DNA of 64,000 nt from an uncultured Collinsella sp. (GTDB lineage Bacteria; Actinomycetota; Coriobacteriia; Coriobacteriales; Coriobacteriaceae), in NCBI GenBank assembly GCA_900544115.1, contig UQTW01000001.1, positions 124,001 to 188,000 on the forward strand, given 5' to 3'. Of this stretch, positions 1 to 8,509 are shown piece by piece (position 1 is the first letter of the stretch; each line of letters opens with the position of its first letter). The position numbers and the translations under genes are program-made. The notes under the pieces are model-generated. The model saw nothing but the letters and a program-made list of their open reading frames with translations. It ran no database searches and was not told the origin of the DNA.

Positions 1-1100
1 AACTTGCCGCCGCCGCAGGGGGCAGCGTGAACGTTGAGCAGGCGGCCCGGGATAGCAGTCTCGACCATCTTGTAGATGGAAGCCTCGGTGGGGATGCCCG
101 CCATGGACACGTGCTCGTGCGAAGGGCCGATGCAGCTCTCCATGATGGGATTGACGCGTGTGGTGACGGCGGTGATCTTGATCACCGGGCAGACCTTGGC
201 GCCACCGGTGTAGCCGGGGAACTCGGGCATGGCATAGCCGTGGCCGTTGACATCCTCGTTGATGGTCTCGTCGTGCATGAGGTAGCCCTCGAGCACGTAC
301 TCGGCATTGGCAATGCACTTCTGCGGAACGGTGATGCAGTCGGCAAGCTCGACGGCGTGGCCGCGCAGGGCGCCGGCGATCTGCAGCTCGTTAAAGCCGA
401 GCGGCGTGGTGGGAGCCTCGAAGCCGCAGCACATGTACACGGCGGGGTCCAAGCCGATGGAGATGGAGATGGGCATGTCCTCGCCGCGCTGGCAGTACTC
501 GTCAAAAAAGGCGCCAAGGTGACGGCTGCCCGGGGTGATCCACATGGCGAGCTTGTCCTTGTCGACACAGGAGAAGCGGTGGATGGTCACGTCGGACTGG
601 GAGCCGTCGGGGCTCGTGCCGTAGGCGAGGCCCATGGTGATGTAGGGGCCGCCGTCGACGGGCGTGTTGGTGGGAGCGGGGACGATCTTGCGCAGGTCAA
701 AGCCCTCGTCGGTCGCCTTGTACACAACCTCCTGGCAGTCGATGTGCGCGCCCTCGGCGATCTGCTTGGGCGCGATCAGGTTCTCGAAGCGCTTGCCGAT
801 CTCGAGACCCAGGTGCTCCTCGTCCAGGTCGAGCAGGGCGGCAACGCGCTTGCGGCTGGCAAGCATGCCGATGCAGACCTTGGCATCGTCAAAGCCCTTT
901 ACGTTGTTGAAGACCATCGCCGGACCCTCTTTGGTCGGACGCATAACGGTGCCGCCGGCGCCGACGTGGCGATAGACGCCCGAGACCTCGGCGTCCGGGT
1001 CGACCTGGGTGTCGGTCTCGAGCAGCTGGCCCGGCATCTCGCGCAAAAAGTCGAGTGCAGAACGCAGGTCGTGAATCTGGGAAGCATCGGTAGTGGACAT
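1..1100 (-). CDS. UbiD-family prenyl-FMN-dependent decarboxylase (3' end cut by window edge)
   Basis: Only the first 366 codons are visible; the usual family length is about 450-500 residues, so the C-terminus lies outside the window. The protein begins MSTTDASQIHDL and carries UbiD hallmarks: the ITPGSRHLG stretch with the conserved metal-region His, the PISISIGLDPAVYM segment, and the PEFPGYTGG loop with the conserved Glu. Members reversibly (de)carboxylate aromatic or alpha,beta-unsaturated acids using prenylated FMN and a divalent metal in the cytosol. The ATG at 1100 is preceded by GAAAGGAG at good spacing. It is the last visible gene of a minus-strand cluster behind a DASS carrier and an LpdD-like/NUDIX fusion, which supports an aromatic-acid decarboxylase role over the ubiquinone pathway. 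The substrate cannot be read from sequence. Confidence 0.88.
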   Translation of the reverse strand, partial: MSTTDASQIHDLRSALDFLREMPGQLLETDTQVDPDAEVSGVYRHVGAGGTVMRPTKEGPAMVFNNVKGFDDAKVCIGMLASRKRVAALLDLDEEHLGLEIGKRFENLIAPKQIAEGAHIDCQEVVYKATDEGFDLRKIVPAPTNTPVDGGPYITMGLAYGTSPDGSQSDVTIHRFSCVDKDKLAMWITPGSRHLGAFFDEYCQRGEDMPISISIGLDPAVYMCCGFEAPTTPLGFNELQIAGALRGHAVELADCITVPQKCIANAEYVLEGYLMHDETINEDVNGHGYAMPEFPGYTGGAKVCPVIKITAVTTRVNPIMESCIGPSHEHVSMAGIPTEASIYKMVETAIPGRLLNVHAAPCGGGK

Positions 1101-1243
1101 AGCGTGCTCCTTTCGGGAGAGTGCCCGGCGACGGGAGTGCCGCCGGGCTGGGTAACGTAGTGGGGTCGCAGCGCTCATGGGTGGAGCACTCGACCACTCG
1201 CAGCTCATGCGCTCAGCTGCCTACAGCCAGAGCGCTCGGCCGC

Positions 1244-2701
1244 TTACATCAGGCCAAAGAGGTGGAACCAGGCGGCCTCGACCAGCACGACGATAAAGAC
1301 GACCGCGGTAAGGGGAATGCCCATGCGCATGGCCTCTTTGGAGGTGTAGCCGCCGGCGTCCTTGCCCTCGCCGATAAGGATCGGCAGGTTATGGAACGGC
1401 AGGATGTAGTGGATGTTGATGGACGTGAAGACGATGAGCGCCACGGCGAGCGGGCTCACGCTGGAGCCGGCCGCGAAGCTGATGAACGCCGGCACGCACA
1501 CGCCGAGCACGGCCATGACCGAGCCCATGAACATGTGGATGATCATGGAGAGCGCGGCGACAAGCAGGGCGAACAGGAAGATGTTCTCGGGCACGGAGCT
1601 GGGAAGCACGACGTCGGCGATCCAGGCGTTCATGCCGGTGGCACCGCCCACGGAGCCCACGGCCATGGCGGCCGTCAGGAACATGAGGGACTTGATGTCG
1701 ACAGCGTTCCAGCTGGCGGGGGTGAGGACCTCGCCAACGATGGGCATAGCGAGGGCAACGCCGATGGCCAGGGTGACCCAACCGATGTAATCGCCCGAGA
1801 CGGTGAGCCACAGCGCGATGGCGATGACAAGCCACACGATGGTGCGGATCTCCTTGACGGAGAGCTTGCCGAGCGCAGCCTGCTTGGCCACGATCTGCTC
1901 GCGATCGTAGACGAGTTCCTTGCTGGGCTTAAAGAGGAAGAGGCCCAGGAACAGGGTGCACAGCAGCGCGACCAGCATGGGCACACTCATGTACAGGAAC
2001 CAGTCGACAAACGACGGGCTCATGCCGCCGGCCTCGGCGCTGTACTGCGCAACGAGCGGGTTGAGCGTGGAATCGCCCGTCAGGAAGAACATGGAGCCCG
2101 GAGCGGCAGCGGCAAACACGAGGAAGCCGAGCTTGCCGCGGTCCTCGTCACCGTAGCCGGCGGACTCGGCAATGACCGAGACGACGGCGAGGATGAGGAA
2201 GGCGCGGGGGAACGGATGCGGGATCAGCAGCGACAGCACAAAGGTGAGCGCGAAGATCGAGATGATGAGCGACTTGGCGTCGCGCACAAACTTGAGCATA
2301 AAAGCATAGGCGATGCGCTCGCCCAGGCCCGACTCCTTGACCGCGCTGGCGATGAGGTAGGCACCAATGACGAGCCACATGGTGGCTTTGGTCCACGAGC
2401 TAAACGTGGAGGCGACCGTCGCCGAGATGCTCGCGGCACCCGTGTCGTCCACGCACACCTTGAACAGAACGAGCAGCGCGCAATAGAGCAGGCCCACAAA
2501 GCCCGGCTGTGCCACGCCACACGCCCAGAACACCACCGTGGCGAGCGTCAACGCCAGACAGGTCTGACCGCCGACCGTAAGCTCGACCGTCGAGCTCAGC
2601 TCCGCCAAAGGAAGAAACTTCACCAGCAAAAAGACAACGATACCCAGCACAAAGCCAATTTCGCGCTTGGTGATCTTAAACGCCTTCTTTTCCGCTTCCA
2701 T
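1244..2701 (-). CDS. DASS/SLC13-family anion (carboxylate) transporter
   Basis: This 485-residue protein is almost entirely hydrophobic helices. It has the paired half-repeats of the divalent anion:sodium symporter (SLC13, CitT-like) family, including FLTGDSTLNPLV in the first half and AVGSVGGATGMNAW in the second. Family members import di/tricarboxylates, sulfate or other organic anions. ATG at 2701 is chosen because AAAGG lies seven bases upstream; a longer frame to 2752 lacks a ribosome site. It sits between the LpdD-like/NUDIX fusion (245-base gap) and the UbiD gene (143-base gap), all minus strand. It probably supplies the acid that UbiD decarboxylates or exchanges it for product. Substrate is inferred from context only. 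Confidence 0.82.
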   Translation of the reverse strand: MEAEKKAFKITKREIGFVLGIVVFLLVKFLPLAELSSTVELTVGGQTCLALTLATVVFWACGVAQPGFVGLLYCALLVLFKVCVDDTGAASISATVASTFSSWTKATMWLVIGAYLIASAVKESGLGERIAYAFMLKFVRDAKSLIISIFALTFVLSLLIPHPFPRAFLILAVVSVIAESAGYGDEDRGKLGFLVFAAAAPGSMFFLTGDSTLNPLVAQYSAEAGGMSPSFVDWFLYMSVPMLVALLCTLFLGLFLFKPSKELVYDREQIVAKQAALGKLSVKEIRTIVWLVIAIALWLTVSGDYIGWVTLAIGVALAMPIVGEVLTPASWNAVDIKSLMFLTAAMAVGSVGGATGMNAWIADVVLPSSVPENIFLFALLVAALSMIIHMFMGSVMAVLGVCVPAFISFAAGSSVSPLAVALIVFTSINIHYILPFHNLPILIGEGKDAGGYTSKEAMRMGIPLTAVVFIVVLVEAAWFHLFGLM

Positions 2702-2856
2702 CTCCCCACCTTTCTTGTTGGGGGCGCTCCGGATTCGCGGCCACGTTGCCACTTAAAAAGGGGCGCCCGTTATCGGACACCCCTTACGTTGCGCTGTGTT
2801 GTGGCAATACAGTCAAGCGGGATTTTTGGATGAGAAGCGATCCTCTGGACAAAAAG

Positions 2857-2913
2857 CGTCACAACATTCGACGCTTTTCCTCGATTTCGAGATTTTCATC
2901 GAATGTTGTGACG
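2857..2913. promoter_or_regulatory. Inverted repeat upstream of the DASS-UbiD genes
   Basis: A perfect 15-base inverted repeat (arms 2857-2871 and 2899-2913, core GTCACAACATTCGA) is separated by 27 bases. An alternative 9-base stem, AAAAGCGTC (2852-2860) with GACGCTTTT (2870-2878), overlaps the left arm, so the two foldings exclude each other. It lies in the gap between the fusion gene and the DASS gene. An operator with two half-sites or a switchable leader are both possible. Confidence 0.45.
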
Positions 2914-2945
2914 GTTTGGATGTGGCAAAGGGACTGTCTTTTGTT

Positions 2946-3893
2946 TCACATAGCGAGATCCGTACGGATGGATGGGTCGCTGAGGGCCTCGCGGAGCCAG
3001 GGGGCCAGCTGCTCGGGGTGACCCTGCAGGTAGCCTTTAAGCTCGGACGGGGCCACGCGGCGCACTTCCGAGATCTCCTCTTGGTTGATATGCAGCTCGC
3101 CCGGCTCAACATGGGCAAGGTAGACCTCGCACCATTCGCACTCGCAGCGGCCGTCGCCGTGGTCCTCGCGGTAGGTCACGTGACCGAGGTGTTTGAGCTG
3201 GTCGGGTGCGCGCGTGATGCCGAGCTCTTCGTTGATGCGGCGCGCCGTCGCGGCGACAACGTCCTCCCCGGGGAGCGGATGGCCGGCACAGCTATCGGCC
3301 AGCACCCCGCCCCACAGGCGTTTGAGCGGACTGCGACGACAGAGCAGCAGGCGTGCGTCTTCGCCCTGGCCCTCGACCAGAAGCGTCAGAAATGCCTGAT
3401 GCAAAATGCCCTCACCGGCATGGGCATCGATGCGGTCGACGGGGCCAAGCGTCTCGCCGGTCGTGGCATTGACCGCCACGACCTCGGCGCCCGCGCCGCC
3501 CTCATCCCAGCCGGCGCGCAGAATGCGGGCTGCGGCCTCCTCGAGCGCGGCGATGAGTTCCTTGGTGGTATCGAGCATGCGCCGCAAGTCGTCCGCGGTC
3601 GCGTTCTCCACATGAAAACCCGTGCTTGCAACGACCGGCACGCCAAAGCGCGTGGCCAGCGCCGCCGCAATATCGTGCGCCGGGATCTCGTCTCGATGAC
3701 ACGGAACGGCCAGGATGCTCACCGTCGCCGTACGGCCGGGCTCGGGGCGAGGAATGGCCTGCGCCGTGGCGCCCAGGTGCGCAAACTCCGGCGAGCAGGC
3801 GTACACCGCCATGCCTCGCGGCGTCACCGTCAACTGGGCCTCGAGCGCAAACTTGCCCTCGCCCACTACAACCTTTGTCGTGTGCATACCCAT
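2946..3893 (-). CDS. LpdD-like prenylated-flavin chaperone domain fused to IDI-type NUDIX domain
   Basis: Residues about 5-118 resemble LpdD, the small partner of the gallate decarboxylase LpdC: note YACSPEFAHLGA, ILAVPCHRDEIPAHDIA and STGFHVENAT, the usual order of conserved blocks. Residues about 150-310 are a NUDIX domain of the type I isopentenyl-diphosphate isomerase (IDI) kind. By eye it keeps counterparts of the E. coli IDI metal ligands (His158, His165, His205, Glu251, Glu253) and catalytic Tyr (Tyr241). The position of the catalytic Cys67 is Ala203 in DSCAGHP, with a Cys one residue earlier. ATG at 3893 has ACAGGAG five bases upstream; the frame stays open to 4067 without a ribosome site. 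First gene of the UbiD cluster. Prenyl-FMN supply or loading is the likely role (inference); isomerase activity is doubtful. Confidence 0.72.
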   Translation of the reverse strand: MGMHTTKVVVGEGKFALEAQLTVTPRGMAVYACSPEFAHLGATAQAIPRPEPGRTATVSILAVPCHRDEIPAHDIAAALATRFGVPVVASTGFHVENATADDLRRMLDTTKELIAALEEAAARILRAGWDEGGAGAEVVAVNATTGETLGPVDRIDAHAGEGILHQAFLTLLVEGQGEDARLLLCRRSPLKRLWGGVLADSCAGHPLPGEDVVAATARRINEELGITRAPDQLKHLGHVTYREDHGDGRCECEWCEVYLAHVEPGELHINQEEISEVRRVAPSELKGYLQGHPEQLAPWLREALSDPSIRTDLAM

Positions 3894-3933
3894 GGGATCT
3901 CCTGTCGCCCGCAATGTACCTGAGACCATCTTC

Positions 3934-3956
3934 GCCTGTATTGCGACTATACAGGC
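3934..3956. promoter_or_regulatory. Palindromic operator candidate in divergent promoter region
   Basis: GCCTGTAT, seven bases, then ATACAGGC form a perfect 8-base inverted repeat in the 161-base gap between the minus-strand UbiD cluster (start 3893) and the plus-strand MFS gene (start 4055). Spacing of 15 bases centre to centre suits a dimeric regulator. No regulator gene is adjacent. Confidence 0.5.
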
Positions 3957-4054
3957 AAGCGCAGCCTGCGACAAAGGAGGCAGGCACCTGACACATTCTG
4001 TTAGAGTTGCAGGGATTGAATCCCGCTTATTCATGCGACATTGGAGTGACAACC

Positions 4055-5308
4055 TTGACCGCCGCAACCACGCCTAAAAGTAAGTCAACCGCCGCCGCGC
4101 TCTCCCCCGCGCGCACCAGGCTCTGCCTGGCGCTGCTCGTGCTGCTGGGATTCTCGCTCGGCTGCTCCGAGTTCGTGGTCATCGGCATCGAAAGTGACTT
4201 GGCGACGGAACTCGGCATATCGCTTGCCGCTGCGGGCCAGCTCATCAGCGTTTTTGCACTGGTCTACGCCATCGCGACGCCGGTGCTTGCGCTCAGCACG
4301 GGGCGCTTCCGTCGTTACCAGCTGCTCGTGTGCTACAGCATTATCTTTGTGCTCGGCAATCTGGTCATGGCGTTGGCGCCCAACTTCCAGGTACTGTTTA
4401 TCTCGCGCATTGTCCTGGGATCCGTCTCGGGCGCACTGCTCGCCGTGGGCGTGACGTACATCCCCGAGCTGCTGTCCCCGCAGCAAACTTCGCTTGCCAT
4501 CTCGGTCGTGTACGGCGCGTTTTCCGTGGCGATGGTCTTTGTGACCTCGATTGGCAAGTTTGTGGCCGACACGCTCGACTGGCACGTGGCCATGTACGGC
4601 ACGCTGACCTTTGCCGTTCTGATCTGCGGAGCGCTCGTGGCGTTTATGCCGCGCGCTGGGCAAACCGATGAGCCTGCCACCTTTCGCGAGCAGGCGGGTC
4701 TGCTGCGCGAGCCGAGCATCATCACCGGCATGCTCATCTTTTTGTTTGGCGTAGGCTCGGTCTATGTGTTCTACGGCTACGTGACGCCTTATCTTGAGCA
4801 GGTGCTGGGTATGGGAACCGTTCAGGCGAGCACCACGCTTATGGCCTACGGCGTGTTCTGCCTGATCTCGAACATCCTGGGCGGATGGATCGATGCGCGC
4901 TTTGGCATGAAGGCGCTGCTTGTGACGTTTGTGCTGCAGGCCGCGGCGTTACTCGGGCTGTTTGCTGTGGGCGGCACCATGCCGCTCGCGCTGGTCTTTG
5001 TTTTTAGCTTGGCACTGCTCATGTACCTGTTCTCGGTGTCGTGCATCACGCACTTTATGGACGTGGCACGCAGCCGCCATCCCAAGTCGATGGTACTCGC
5101 AAGTTCGGTTGAACCCATGGCGTTTAACGTCGGCATTTCGTTTGGCACCGCGGTAGGCGGAGCCGTGGTGAGCAGCATTGGCATTGCACACGTGGGCGCC
5201 GTGGGCGCCGCGTTCTCGCTTGTGGCCTGGGCGCTTACGCTGGTGACGATTAAGCTCGCCCGTTGGGAGCGCCGTCGTCAATCAGCACAGCCCCGGATGC
5301 AGGCATAG
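4055..5308 (+). CDS. MFS transporter, DHA1/AraJ-like exporter
   Basis: A 417-residue twelve-helix major facilitator of the AraJ/arabinose-efflux-permease type. The first loop after helix 2 has the motif-A-like LALSTGRFRRYQLL, and QLISVFALVYAIATPVLA lies in helix 2. Such proteins usually export drugs or small metabolites by proton antiport. TTG at 4055 is preferred because GGAG lies eight bases upstream; the frame remains open to a TTG at 4007 without a good ribosome site. It is divergent from the UbiD operon across an operator-like palindrome, so co-regulation and export of the decarboxylation product are possible but unproven. It converges on the PTS gene at 5539. Confidence 0.8.
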   Translation: MTAATTPKSKSTAAALSPARTRLCLALLVLLGFSLGCSEFVVIGIESDLATELGISLAAAGQLISVFALVYAIATPVLALSTGRFRRYQLLVCYSIIFVLGNLVMALAPNFQVLFISRIVLGSVSGALLAVGVTYIPELLSPQQTSLAISVVYGAFSVAMVFVTSIGKFVADTLDWHVAMYGTLTFAVLICGALVAFMPRAGQTDEPATFREQAGLLREPSIITGMLIFLFGVGSVYVFYGYVTPYLEQVLGMGTVQASTTLMAYGVFCLISNILGGWIDARFGMKALLVTFVLQAAALLGLFAVGGTMPLALVFVFSLALLMYLFSVSCITHFMDVARSRHPKSMVLASSVEPMAFNVGISFGTAVGGAVVSSIGIAHVGAVGAAFSLVAWALTLVTIKLARWERRRQSAQPRMQA

Positions 5309-5399
5309 GGACGAACACAGCCCAAGGTGGCGAGCAACCAGTGAAAACCGTCCCATACTAGTAGTGTTTATCCGCCTGCAAGCTCCGGCAGTACAATTT

Positions 5400-5454
5400 C
5401 GTGTATTTCAGATACACGCTTTTCTACGATTTCGTGTATTTCAAATACACGAAA
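5400..5454. repeat. Two tandem palindromes, 33 bases apart
   Basis: CGTGTATTTCAGATACACG (5400-5418) and CGTGTATTTCAAATACACG (5433-5451; palindrome extends to 5430-5454) are near-identical dyads with a 33-base repeat period, about three helical turns. They sit between two convergent genes, an odd place for operators. No promoter or gene between them was recognised. Confidence 0.6.
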
Positions 5455-5471
5455 TGCGCGTGGAGCAACTC

Positions 5472-5512
5472 AAAGGCGGCGGCAGACGCATTGTCTGCCG
5501 CCGCCTTTTATC
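5472..5512. terminator. Bidirectional intrinsic terminator between convergent genes
   Basis: A 16-base stem, AAAGGCGGCGGCAGAC with its complement at 5493-5508, has a five-base loop. A run of A precedes it and T follows, so it can stop both the MFS gene (plus) and the PTS gene (minus). Confidence 0.8.
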
Positions 5513-5538
5513 GCGGATTTTATAGATATGTGGGTCGT

Positions 5539-7101
5539 TTACTCCATGCCCAGCAGCTCGCGCATCTGGGTTGCGTAGTTAGAAGCCATGTTACCGTAGA
5601 CAATCTGCACGCCGCCGTTGACATGCACGATGCCACGCGCTTCGAGCTTTTCGGTAAACTCGGCGTCATCAACCACCTTGTCACAGTCATTGAGCTGAAT
5701 GCGCAGACGGGTGAAGCAGGCCTCGACAGACTTAATATTGTTGTCGCCGCCCACTGCCTCAACGATGGCGGGAATGAGGTCGCTGATCACAGTCTTGGGA
5801 GCCTTTGCGGCCTCATCGTCGGACTCTTCCTCGCGGCCGGGGGTCTTAAGATCCTTCTTAAGGATGATGAACTTGAAGACGAAGTAGTACACCACGAAGT
5901 AGATGGGGCCGAGGAACAGGATAACCTGCCAGTTGGAGCCCTTGGCTGCACCCATAATGCCGTTAAAGATCAACGACAAGAGCGGGCCGCCAAAGGATGC
6001 GGAACCGGCCACGTTGAACTGCAGGATATAGGTCAGCGCATAAGCAAGACCAGCCATGAGAGCGTGGAACACGTAGAGGATGGGCGCGATAAACAGGAAG
6101 GAGTACTCGAGCGGCTCGGTAATGCCGGAGAGGATGCAAGGCACCACAATGGCAATCATGAGCGCCGCGGCCTTCTTCTTGTTCTTGGGAAGCGCCGTCT
6201 TGTAGAAGGCGAGTGCAGCGCCGGGCAGGCCGAACATGGCGAAGATAACCTTGCCGTTCATGACAAAACGGCTGACCTCGATGTTAAACGGCGTGCTGGG
6301 AGAGCCCAGGATCGCGTTGTAGATATTGATAGCGCCCTGAACAGTCTGGCCGTCGATGGTCTCGACGCCACCGAGCGACGTGAAGAAGAACGGCAAATAG
6401 ACAAAGTGATGCAGGCCAAAAGGCAGGAGCATGCGCTCGCCGGCGCCGTAGACAAATGCACCAAAGGCACCCGTAGTCTTGATGAACTCGGACAGCGCGC
6501 CGAGAGCGTTCTGAATAAACGGGAAAACAAAGGACATGACCAATGCGAGGATGCTGCATGAGAGCAGCGTCACCGCCGGGATAAAGCGCGTGCCGTTGAA
6601 GATGGAGAACACGGCAGGCAGCTCAATCTTGTAGTAACGGTTATGCAACCATGCGACGATTGCACCCACCAGAAGACCGCCGATAACACCAGTGTCGAGC
6701 GTGGTGATGCCGAGGATCGTGCTCTGGCCCGTCGTAAGATTCGCGGGATCGATAACGCCAGTCGCCGTAAGGAACGTGCCCATCACGGAATTCATGCACA
6801 TGTAGCCCAAAAAGCCACAAAGCGCCGCGGTAGCCTTCTCGGACTTGGCGAAGCCATAGGCGAGACAAATCGAGAAGATAACCGGGATGTTGTTCATAAC
6901 GATGCTGGCAGCGGCCTTGAGAATCGAAAAGAAGATCGCAAAGCCCGGAGCAGCAAGCCAGGGAACAGCTGCCGTAAGGGTGGGGCTGGTAAAGGCATTG
7001 CCAAAGCCCTGAAGGATGCCAGCGATTGGCAGGATCAGGACAGGCGTCATGAGGACTTTGCCCAGACGCTGGAACTTTGCCAGCAGCTCATCTTTGTTCA
7101 T
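5539..7101 (-). CDS. PTS alpha-glucoside EIICB permease (GlvC/MalX-like)
   Basis: The 520-residue protein has an N-terminal glucose-superfamily EIIC membrane domain (about 1-420) and a C-terminal EIIB domain. The likely phosphorylated residue is Cys462 in SVEACFTRLRIQL. The EIIC part carries GAFVYGAGERMLLPFGLHH and SGITEPLEYSFLF, the usual substrate-site segments. It imports and phosphorylates an alpha-glucoside such as maltose or an isomer; EIIA would be supplied elsewhere. The start has a weak GAGG-type site within AAGAGGGGTATCCC before ATG. It lies 82 bases behind a GH4 6-phospho-alpha-glucosidase in the same direction, so the pair is a transport-plus-hydrolysis operon. The exact sugar is not determinable. 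Confidence 0.9.
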   Translation of the reverse strand: MNKDELLAKFQRLGKVLMTPVLILPIAGILQGFGNAFTSPTLTAAVPWLAAPGFAIFFSILKAAASIVMNNIPVIFSICLAYGFAKSEKATAALCGFLGYMCMNSVMGTFLTATGVIDPANLTTGQSTILGITTLDTGVIGGLLVGAIVAWLHNRYYKIELPAVFSIFNGTRFIPAVTLLSCSILALVMSFVFPFIQNALGALSEFIKTTGAFGAFVYGAGERMLLPFGLHHFVYLPFFFTSLGGVETIDGQTVQGAINIYNAILGSPSTPFNIEVSRFVMNGKVIFAMFGLPGAALAFYKTALPKNKKKAAALMIAIVVPCILSGITEPLEYSFLFIAPILYVFHALMAGLAYALTYILQFNVAGSASFGGPLLSLIFNGIMGAAKGSNWQVILFLGPIYFVVYYFVFKFIILKKDLKTPGREEESDDEAAKAPKTVISDLIPAIVEAVGGDNNIKSVEACFTRLRIQLNDCDKVVDDAEFTEKLEARGIVHVNGGVQIVYGNMASNYATQMRELLGME

Positions 7102-7183
7102 GGGATACCCCTCTTAAAGAAACGGGGCGTGCAGTTCTACAACCCACACGCCCCATAACAGTTATCAAGCGCTATGGAACTAG

Positions 7184-8509
7184 CTACTTAAGCTCCGGCC
7201 AGTAATCCTTATTGGCCTCGATGAGCTTGTCGAGCACTTTGCGAGCCTTCTTTGCGTCACCGACCAGACGATTAAGCGTGAGTGCCTGCAGAGCCTTCTC
7301 GTAGGAACCCTCCATCCAAGCCTCAACAGTCAGGCGCTCATAGGCGTACTGGTTCTCCATAAGGCCGCGATAGAAGGTACCGATCTTGCCAACAGCATAG
7401 GGCTGCGGGCCATTGGCGCCCACGCTTGCCGCGACCTCGACCATGGCGTCATCGGGCATGCCCTCGATAATGCCGTTGTTGGGCACGATGACAATGAAGG
7501 TCTTGTTGGTGTTGCGATAAATGGCCGAGGTGATTTCCACGATCATATCGCCATGAGCGTCGTTTTGCACAACCGAGGAGTTCTTTGCGGTGCCGACTTT
7601 GGCAACACGCTCGCACTCGGCGAACACGCGCTTTTCACGACCGTTGATAACCTCGTCGGAGCGAGTGTAGTCGGGGTCGAGGTGAGCGACCTTGTACTCG
7701 GGATACAGATAGTACTGCAGATAAGTGTTGGGCAGATAGTCGGGGAAGTCCTCGAGCATGTCCTTGACCATGGCGTAGGTATCAAGCCAGGACTGGTCAC
7801 GCTGCTCGGCATCGGCAGGAAGGAAGCCGTTCTTCTCCGTGTATTCCTTAATCTGCGGGACGAGGTCATGGCCCTCTTCATCGTAGATGTGCTTGAACCA
7901 ACCGAAGTGATTGAGGCCGAAGTACACGGGCTCCGTCTTGCTCATATCGCGACCGAGCAGGCGACCGTAAGAGCGCATGAGGTTGACAGGCTGGTCGCAG
8001 ATGTTGAGGACGCGATGCTCATCGGGCAGGACGCGCTCGAGACCATATGCCACAATAGCAGCCGGGTTGGTGTAGTTGATAATCCACGCCTCCGGGCTAT
8101 GAGCGCGAACGTCGTTGACGATCTCAACCATGTCATGCATGGAGCGCATACCGTAAGCCATGCCGCCAGGGCCCACCGTTTCCTGGCCGATGATTCCCAT
8201 ATGCAGCGGAATCTTCTCGTCCTTGCTACGCATCTCGTAGCCGCCGGTACGAATCTGGCAGAGCACAAAGTCGACGTCGGTGTAAGCCTCGTCCTTATCG
8301 GTGGTGTAACCAAACTCCACACCGGGCTCCTCCTCGGCGAAGAGGATCTTGCCAAACTCGCCGATCGGACGCTGACGCTCGGCATCGATGTCATAAAGCA
8401 TCACGCGGTTCAGCGGCAGAATGTCCATGTGCTTGGTCAGGGCCTTAAGAATGCCAGGGCACCACGTAGAGCCGCCGCCAACGATCACAATATTGAGCTT
8501 ATCCTTCAT
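7184..8509 (-). CDS. glvA: GH4 6-phospho-alpha-glucosidase
   Basis: A 441-residue glycoside hydrolase family 4 enzyme, which uses NAD and a divalent metal (usually Mn) to split phosphorylated disaccharides by an oxidation-elimination route. The NAD-binding GGGST is at residues 11-15. Cys171-Asp172 in ICDQP and His201 in GLNHFGWF match the metal ligands; the CD-x-P form is typical of 6-phospho-alpha-glucosidases rather than the beta type. Length fits the family. ATG at 8509 has GGAGGGA upstream. It is the first gene before the EIICB permease and is divergent from an RpiR regulator. It should release glucose 6-phosphate and glucose from the imported sugar. Confidence 0.92.
   Translation of the reverse strand: MKDKLNIVIVGGGSTWCPGILKALTKHMDILPLNRVMLYDIDAERQRPIGEFGKILFAEEEPGVEFGYTTDKDEAYTDVDFVLCQIRTGGYEMRSKDEKIPLHMGIIGQETVGPGGMAYGMRSMHDMVEIVNDVRAHSPEAWIINYTNPAAIVAYGLERVLPDEHRVLNICDQPVNLMRSYGRLLGRDMSKTEPVYFGLNHFGWFKHIYDEEGHDLVPQIKEYTEKNGFLPADAEQRDQSWLDTYAMVKDMLEDFPDYLPNTYLQYYLYPEYKVAHLDPDYTRSDEVINGREKRVFAECERVAKVGTAKNSSVVQNDAHGDMIVEITSAIYRNTNKTFIVIVPNNGIIEGMPDDAMVEVAASVGANGPQPYAVGKIGTFYRGLMENQYAYERLTVEAWMEGSYEKALQALTLNRLVGDAKKARKVLDKLIEANKDYWPELK

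Noticed and set aside
1121..2833. A 570-codon plus-strand open frame over the DASS gene
   Set aside because: The peptide is a low-complexity Asp/His/Gly/Arg string typical of antisense shadows; the minus strand encodes a complete transporter with a ribosome site.
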